A stretch of DNA of 64,000 bases, from positions 12,198,117 to 12,262,116 of the forward strand of contig CM071586.1 of NCBI GenBank assembly GCA_036426205.1, given 5' to 3'. The notes under the pieces are model-generated. The model was not told where the DNA came from, made no database searches, and saw nothing but the letters and a program-made list of their open reading frames with translations. Below, one piece after another: positions 58,314 through 64,000 of this stretch. Within the stretch, counting starts at the first letter, position 1; each line of letters starts with the position of its first letter. Made by a program: the position numbers and the translations under genes. This DNA comes from Ascaphus truei (taxonomy: Eukaryota > Chordata > Amphibia > Anura > Ascaphidae).

Positions 58314-60020
58314 CTGCACAACTCGTAAAGTGCAAAGGGCCGAACTGCTCCAAGGAAAAAAAAATTGGGCCGCACGGGTAAAATCATCATCATCATCATC
58401 ATCATCATCTCTCCTCCAGCACCTATCATCATCATCATCATAGCTCCCCCGCACCCGCACCCTTCATCATCATCCTCATACTCCCCCCAGAACCCAACAC
58501 TTCAACCTTTGCGATACACCCCATCTATCTCTCATACCCCCACCTCTCCCCCTCCCCCCACCCACACACAAATCCCCCACCTCCACATCAAACACACAAT
58601 ACCCCCCCTGCACACCACACACATCCCACCCCCCCTGCACTTCACATCCCTTTCCCCTTTCAGCTCAACAGTCAACTCTTCCCCTTGCACTCACATCCGC
58701 TCCCCCCTTGCACTCACATCACCTCCCTTCACTCACTTCACACTCCCCCTTGCAGGCTCACATCACTCTCCCCCCTGCGCTCACATCACTCTCCTCCCTT
58801 GCACCTCACATCACTCTCCCCCCCCCCTCCCTTGCACCTCACACTCTCCCTCTCCCCACTTGCATGCACCTCACATCACTCTCCCCCCTTGCACCTCATC
58901 ACTCTCCCCCTTCACCTCACATCACGCTCCCCCTTGCACCACTCACTCCTCCCCCTTGCACCTCACATCACTCTCCCCCCCCTTGCACCTCACATCACTC
59001 TCCCCCCCTGCACCTCACATCACTCTCCCCCTTGCACCTCACATCACACTCTCCCCCTTGCCCTCCACACCCCCCCATGCACCTCACATCACTCTCCCCC
59101 ATGCACCTCACATCACTCTCCCCCCTTGCACCTCACATCACTCTCTCCCCTTGGGTGAAATACGGTGGGGGGGGTGGGAGACAGTGACTTTGACAGTGAC
59201 TGGGTGGGTGACAGTGACTGGGTGGGTGACAGTGACTGGGTGGGAGACAGTGACTGGGTGGGTGGAGACGGTGACTGGTCGTGACTGGGTGGGTGACATG
59301 ACTGGGTGGGTGGGAGACAGTGACTGGTGGGGAGACATGACGGGTGGTGGGTGACAGGACTGGGGTGGGAGACAGTGACTGGGTGGGTGACAGTGACTGG
59401 GTGGGGTGACAGGTGACTTGGGTGGGAGACATGACTGGTGGGGGTGGGAGACAGTGACTGTGGGTGGGAGACAGTGGACTGGGTGGGTGGGTGTACAGTG
59501 ACTGGGTGGGTGGGACAGTGACTGGGTGGGTGACAGTGTACTGGTGGGGAGTGACGGGTGGTGACAGTGACGTGGGTGACAGTGACTGTGTGGGTGACAG
59601 TGACTGGGTGGGTGACAGTGAAACTGGGTGACTTACATTGACCGGGTGGGTTCAGCTTGCCACCCGGACGCTTTCCCCTCCTGCCCCCGATATCCCTGCG
59701 GCAGCTGCCCGGACGGGCTGGGGGGGGGGGAGGGCACGGGAGGTGAGCTCGTGGGGACACAGAAGCTGCCCGGAGGGAGCTGTGGAGAAGCAGGCCGCAG
59801 GAGCAGCTGAATTAACTTTTAATTATTACTTCCCCCCTCTGTCCACGTTGGGAGCAGAAGGGGGGGGGGAGCGGCCCCAGCAGGAGCTGAGGGTTTGCTT
59901 CCCCCTCCGTCCCACGTTGGAGCAGGGGGGGGCGCGGTCTGCAGAGGATTCCCCCTCGATCCTACGTTTTGCGAAGGGGGTGGAAGGGGCCCGCGCATGC
60001 GTGCACGGCACGAAGGGAAT
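58314..60020. mobile_element. Second hAT element of the 50199-51713 family, 3' end missing
   Basis: Starts CAGGCCTGCACAACTCGTAAAGTG and keeps the same first 250 bp, then diverges into different minisatellites: ccttgcacctcacatcactctcc units (58640-59150) and tgggtgacagtgac units (59170-59640). It runs into Tc1 sequence without the right terminus. Confidence 0.75.
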
Positions 60021-60764
60021 TTGGACAGACGAGACCAAAGTGGGGATGTTGGTCATAATGCACAGCGCCACGTTTGGCGAAACCAAACACAGCATATCAG
60101 CACAACACCCTCATACGAGCTGTCAAGCACGGGTGTGGAGGATGATGATTTGGGCTTGTTTTTGCAGCCACAAGACCTGGGAACCCTTGCAGTTCATTGA
60201 TTCGACCATGAACTCCTCTGTATACCAAGTAGTTCTAAGTCAAATGTGAGGCCATCTGTCTGACAGCTAAAGCTTGGCCGAATTGGGTCATGCAAACAGA
60301 CAATGATCCCAAGCAACCACCAGCAAATCTACAACAGAATGGCTGAAAAGAAGAATCAAGGTGTTGAATGGCCCTCAAGTCCAGACCTGACCTGATTGAA
60401 ATCGCTGTGCTGGACCTTAAGCGAGCTGTGCATAAACAAATGCCCACAAACCTCAATGAACTGAAGCAACGTTGTTAAGAAGTGGGCCAAAATTCTCCAC
60501 AATAATGTGAGAGACTGATAAAGTCATACAGAAAAACGATTACTTCAAGTTATTGCTGCTAAGGGGGTTCAACAAAGCTATTGAATCATAAGGTGTACTT
60601 AGTTATTCATACATGGCTTCTCCATTTTGCCTTTATTTTGTCTGAGGTTTTATTTACCTTAATTTTAAACGACCGCTAAGTAAACAGATGATTGTTTATT
60701 ATGTCCTGATATGTAAAACCATAGAATTCAAAGAGGCTGTACTTTCTTTTTGCACACAACTGTA

Positions 60765-60928
60765 GTCATATTATACATCAGGATTACACGCAGAGAGAAG
60801 AAACCCTCATTAATGAAGTGAATGTGGAAAACATTTTGCTACAAAATCTTGTTATACATCAAAGAAACACACAGGGTAAAACGTCATACGTTCACTGACT
60901 GTGGGAAACACTTCTAGTAGTCTGCTCT
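60765..60928 (+). pseudogene. Eroded zinc-finger remnant right of Tc1 C
   Basis: Fragments such as catcaggattacacgcagagagaagaaacc and gtgggaaacactt are finger-linker and CGKHF sequences with many stops and indels. Confidence 0.65.
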
Positions 60929-60930
60929 TA

Positions 60931-61144
60931 GGCTCGCGCTTATCAGTGCGGGCGCCGTGGTGACACAAACTATTGATTGGTTCAGGGAATCACATGTGGC
61001 GACAGCCTCTGAAAAATCAAATTTTTAGCGGCTTCCAAATTTTTGGCGCGCTGCCCGGCGCATTGTCCTTACTATAAGCGCTTGCGACGGCGACATGCTT
61101 TTGTTTTCCAGGCGATGTCGCGTCGACGTCACTATAACGCAGCC
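60931..61144. mobile_element. Harbinger-like MITE (214 bp), TTA target duplication
   Basis: TTA at 60928-60930 and 61145-61147 flank ends ggctcgcgcttatcagtg and (inverted) ggctgcgttatagtgacg. A 3-bp TTA duplication is typical of PIF/Harbinger. Confidence 0.68.
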
Positions 61145-61147
61145 TTA

Positions 61148-61700
61148 ATAGCACATCAGATAATTCATACAAGAGAAAATCTATGCTTGAACTTAGTGTG
61201 GGAATTGCTTACTTACAGGTCAAATCGTCTTTCAACAACCCAGACAACTCGTACAGAACAGAAATAATGTTTGCCATAAATGTGGAAATACTTTTTTTCC
61301 AAACTCTAATTTTACAGTAGTTGTCAGAGAATACACACAAGGATAAAGAGTTACGTTCAATATTTTTAGAAAGCCGTTTTTTATTGCATTCAAATTCACA
61401 ATGTATTTTTTGCCTAAATGTGGGAAATGCTTTTCTGAAAAACTCAAGTCTTACACACCGACAAACTCTACAACAGAGAAATGGAACTCTTCCATGGTAT
61501 ATTATTTTCCCTCACCTTGAAAGTCTTGTCACACACCAAAAAACCATGGAGGAGAAGCTGTGTGATTGTCCCACGTGGGCAAAACCGTTATTGATAAAAT
61601 ATTTCTATGCATCAAAAGCCACACAAAATGAAAGACTTGCTGGTAACCCACACATGGATCACGAAAAACCTGTTCATGATAGGAAACCCTGAATTAGGTT
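61148..61700 (+). pseudogene. Eroded zinc-finger remnant
   Basis: ALIAHQIIHTRENL, tgccataaatgtggaaatac and cctaaatgtgggaaatgc mark decayed fingers spaced about 84 bp or multiples apart, with stops throughout. This extends the original array of the right gene well past its present stop. Confidence 0.65.
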
Positions 61701-61915
61701 TCTTTTCTAGAATGTCAATTTGCATTTGCACTTATTTTCTGCAAAAAATGTCCCTGATTAACAGAAAACAAAGAAAATGTTTGGGAATTAATCCCTTTAT
61801 CTCAAAGTTGTAGATGCTGGGTTAGTCCTAGAGAAATGTCGATATTAGATTGGGTAAGCAATGTAAACTAAATGTTATATAATCTATGTAGAACTGTTTT
61901 ATAGTTAATTATAGG
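61700..61915. other. Non-coding stretch after the finger remnants
   Basis: Nothing recognisable. Confidence 0.4.
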
Positions 61916-62469
61916 CTAAAGCAGTAAAATTCAGGGCATTAATTGAAAACCCTGCTCTCTGATTGGTTTTAAAATTCCGGGCATTAATCCCACAGTAATG
62001 CCCTGAATTTCAGCAGGTTGCAAAATGCGTTTTCAATCTGTTTATTTCCAGCCAATCAGCTTTCAGACAGCTGAGTACAGGGCAGGGGATTGGTTTGAAT
62101 TAAGTAAAAGCTCTGAGACATGGCAGGGGATTGGTCACAATATCAGCCACGGTTTTGACTCCTCCCCCTCCGAGCTGACTGAGATTTGTCTGAGCAGATT
62201 CAGTTGAATTGGAGGGGGAGGGAGACTGCCAAAGAAGTACGTGTGTTGTGTATAGAGGTGCAGTGTGGTTGTGTGTGTGGGGGGGGAGGGAGTGCGAGGT
62301 TGCTGTGTTGTTGTGTGGGGGGGAGTGTAGAGTGTGTGTTGTGCTGGTTGGTGTGAGAGCTGGGGGGGAGAGTGCAATAGTTTAGTATGTGGCTGCATTT
62401 TTTATTGTGGTGGTGTGTGTGTGTGTAGCACTGTTGTATGTGTAGCAGCAGTTTGTGTGTGTAGAACTG

Positions 62470-62512
<43 letters not shown>

Positions 62513-63065
62513 AGTTGCAATGTTTTATGGTGTAGCATGTGTTGTAGCAGCAGAGTTTGTGTGTTAGAGCTGCTGTGTGGTGTAGAGGTGCTGTGGCGTG
62601 AGTGTAAGGAGGTGCTGTGTTGTGTGTCTAGAGCTCCAGTGTGTGTGTGTAAGTGTAGAGTCACTGTGTTTGTGTTGGTGTGCTGTTTTGTGTGTGTGTG
62701 GTGTGTGTTGTTTGTGTGTTGGTGTGTGTGTGTGGTTGTGTGTGTGTGTGTGTACACACAGAGGGGCGGCAGTGTGTAGATAAGATATCTGCAGTGTAAG
62801 TTTATATTCGAGGTGATTCATGATTTACCATTTTATTTGAATAAAAAAATCTATTTAACTATACAAAGTGTCATTATTTATGAAATAACCTACATTTTAG
62901 CCTATAATAGTAATAATCCCCCTCAGACAAGGGCATTAACTGGCCAATTAATGCCCTGGCTGGGTTAAAGTACCTCGCTTCGCCTCGGGCCTTCAACTCT
63001 TTCGAGCCGGGCATTATTGCCAGTAATGCCCTGTTCTTCCAGGGATTATACTTGATTATCATCAT
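61915..63065. repeat. MITE-like element with (TG)n interior
   Basis: The left end is rich in attcagggcattaat/taatgccctgaat and the right end in gggcattaactgg/ccagtaatgccctg. Pure TG at about 62468-62511 and TG-rich sequence to 62758. Termini not fixed. Peptides are artefacts. Confidence 0.5.
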
Positions 63066-63440
63066 TTGCTTTTTTACACCGGTAGCAATTAGGGACACAT
63101 TCTACTCTGATAAAAATAAAGTGTTACCCTATCAGTTATTTGTTTCAGTCCCAGAGATTTTTCCTACATCAGAAATGTTCGGGGAGTTATTGTATTGATC
63201 AAACAAGAAAATGTTGAGTGTTTCCATGTTTTGCTTTCAAGCTATAATACCAGTAAACATTTGTTTCCTTATGCTTTTGTTTTCTGAACTTTTTTTCCTC
63301 TGGAAATGGAAAGGTTTTTTTTTTTACAACAGGACACTGTATTGAATCAATCGTTCCTCCTTTAAACCCTTGAAAACCTAACGCACTCAACCACTCAGGG
63401 TACCCCGCTTCAGCACAGCCTGGGAAGGAAAGGATGAGTG
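63065..63440. other. Non-coding stretch
   Basis: No gene, repeat or structured element recognised. Confidence 0.4.
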
Positions 63441-64000
63441 TCATGGTAGACAGGTCTTATCTACACATTATGGGATCCTGCCTTGAGCACACAAGTTGGG
63501 GAAAATCATTGTAATTTATTATTTTCAGACAGACACACAAATCTTCACAATATACACTCAATAAACACTGGGATGGGGAAAACGAAACAAATGTCCTTGG
63601 AATGAAACAAAGTCTCTGGCACCCCTGCAACGCATGCAAGTGGGTGCGCAAGGATCCGTGTATGCAGTTCCTGGCAGGGCGCAACTTGCCACCTATATCT
63701 CAGCACAGCAGGAAAAGTTTGTTCAGTCCTTACAGGTTTTGTTCGGGAACCCTTAGCTCTAACGAATTCCAGAAGAGGGGATGATCATTGGTTACGATAT
63801 TATTAAGCCTCACACTCCGACCGCAGACGCTGGAACTTGGTCAAATCGTTGTTACTCATCAGGGGAATCTGACTGGGGACAGGGCTGCAGTCCATTCTTA
63901 TAGGGTTCAGCAGCGTCCGTATACTTACATATGCACCCTATCCCGCCGTGGGAATATTTTTCCCCACCTATCCCTGACTTGGCCAGAACTTCGCAGAAAG
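63440..64000. repeat. LTR-like repeat at window edge
   Basis: Inverted relative of 43590-43960 (gtcatggtagacagg start, ataaacactgggatggggaaaac, cagtccttacaggttttgttcgg). Continues past the window. Confidence 0.55.

Larger units (their letters stand above)
57067..60762 (+). mobile_element. Tc1-like transposon C inserted in finger-coding DNA, carrying nested insertions
   Basis: Starts CAATTGTGTGAAAAAG after TA (57065-57066) and ends CACACAACTG before TA (60763-60764). Tc1 sequence is present at 57067-57315 and 60023-60762. The centre has been replaced by about 2.7 kb of other repeats. The transposase remnant at 60023-60540 (TDETKVGM..GHNAQRHVWR) is heavily frameshifted. Confidence 0.85.

Noticed and set aside
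62200..62780. Cysteine/valine-rich open frames
   Set aside because: Translation of TG microsatellite.

Overview
The window looks like intergenic and accessory DNA from an amphibian genome, most likely a frog. The evidence is a pair of multi-exon C2H2 zinc-finger genes that combine a KRAB box with the 'finger-associated' (FAX-type) exon known from Xenopus zinc-finger proteins, in a dense, nested landscape of vertebrate transposons. These include Penelope-like elements with GIY-YIG domains, a chromodomain Ty3/gypsy element, BEL/Pao, DIRS, CR1/L2-like LINEs, Tc1, Tigger, hAT, Harbinger-like MITEs and Helitron-like elements. No bacterial-type genes, CRISPR array or operon is present. The species cannot be fixed from the sequence alone.

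The main architecture is a large imperfect inverted duplication of about 57 kb. The left arm (about 1-27.2 kb) and right arm (about 36.2-57 kb) carry the same units in mirror order around a non-duplicated centre (about 27.4-36.2 kb). Each arm holds one KRAB zinc-finger gene, and the two genes point away from each other. The left gene (minus strand) runs: start/FAX exon 28108-28214 (alternative FAX exon 27404-27520), 20-codon linker exon 21429-21488, KRAB exon 20647-20794, acidic linker exon 19399-19515, short exon 9776-9883, zinc-finger exon 584 to beyond base 1. The right gene (plus strand) runs: 44997-45056, KRAB 45569-45716, 46877-46993, 54834-54911, zinc-finger exon 55858-56870. All splice phases agree, so both read as open chains. 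Each copy has its own damage. The left one has lost one AG acceptor. The right one has no recognisable start exon, and its finger array is cut by a 2-bp frameshift and then by a Tc1 insertion.

Region by region: 1-1.1 kb, left finger exon; 1.1-9.6 kb, a short insert and then an 8.2-kb Penelope-like insertion holding a truncated chromodomain gypsy element; 9.6-12.9 kb, duplicated arm plus repeats; 13-15.2 kb, Tigger element; 15.2-19.1 kb, hairpin repeat and two Helitron-like elements; 19.2-22.4 kb, left gene exons; 22.5-27.4 kb, MITE/minisatellite and BEL/Pao fragments; 27.4-28.3 kb, FAX exons; 28.3-34.4 kb, duplicated hAT MITEs, two Tc1 copies, a hairpin element and a LINE fragment; 34.4-36.2 kb, an intronless frameshifted coiled-coil sequence; 36.2-44.7 kb, right-arm BEL/Pao and repeats; 45-47 kb, right gene exons; 47.4-54.4 kb, L2-like LINE and a DIRS element split by a hairpin element that is itself split by a hAT element; 54.4-57.1 kb, end of the right gene; 57.1-64 kb, broken Tc1 with hAT and satellites inside, eroded finger remnants and LTR-like repeats.

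The most unusual observations are the divergent KRAB zinc-finger pair in a palindromic arrangement, and at least five copies of a short motif matching the hammerhead ribozyme core (CTGANGA...GAAA), each tied to inverted-repeat or Penelope-like DNA. A third is a set of insertions that can be dated relative to each other because the opposite arm preserves the empty site or because 13-15 bp target duplications remain.
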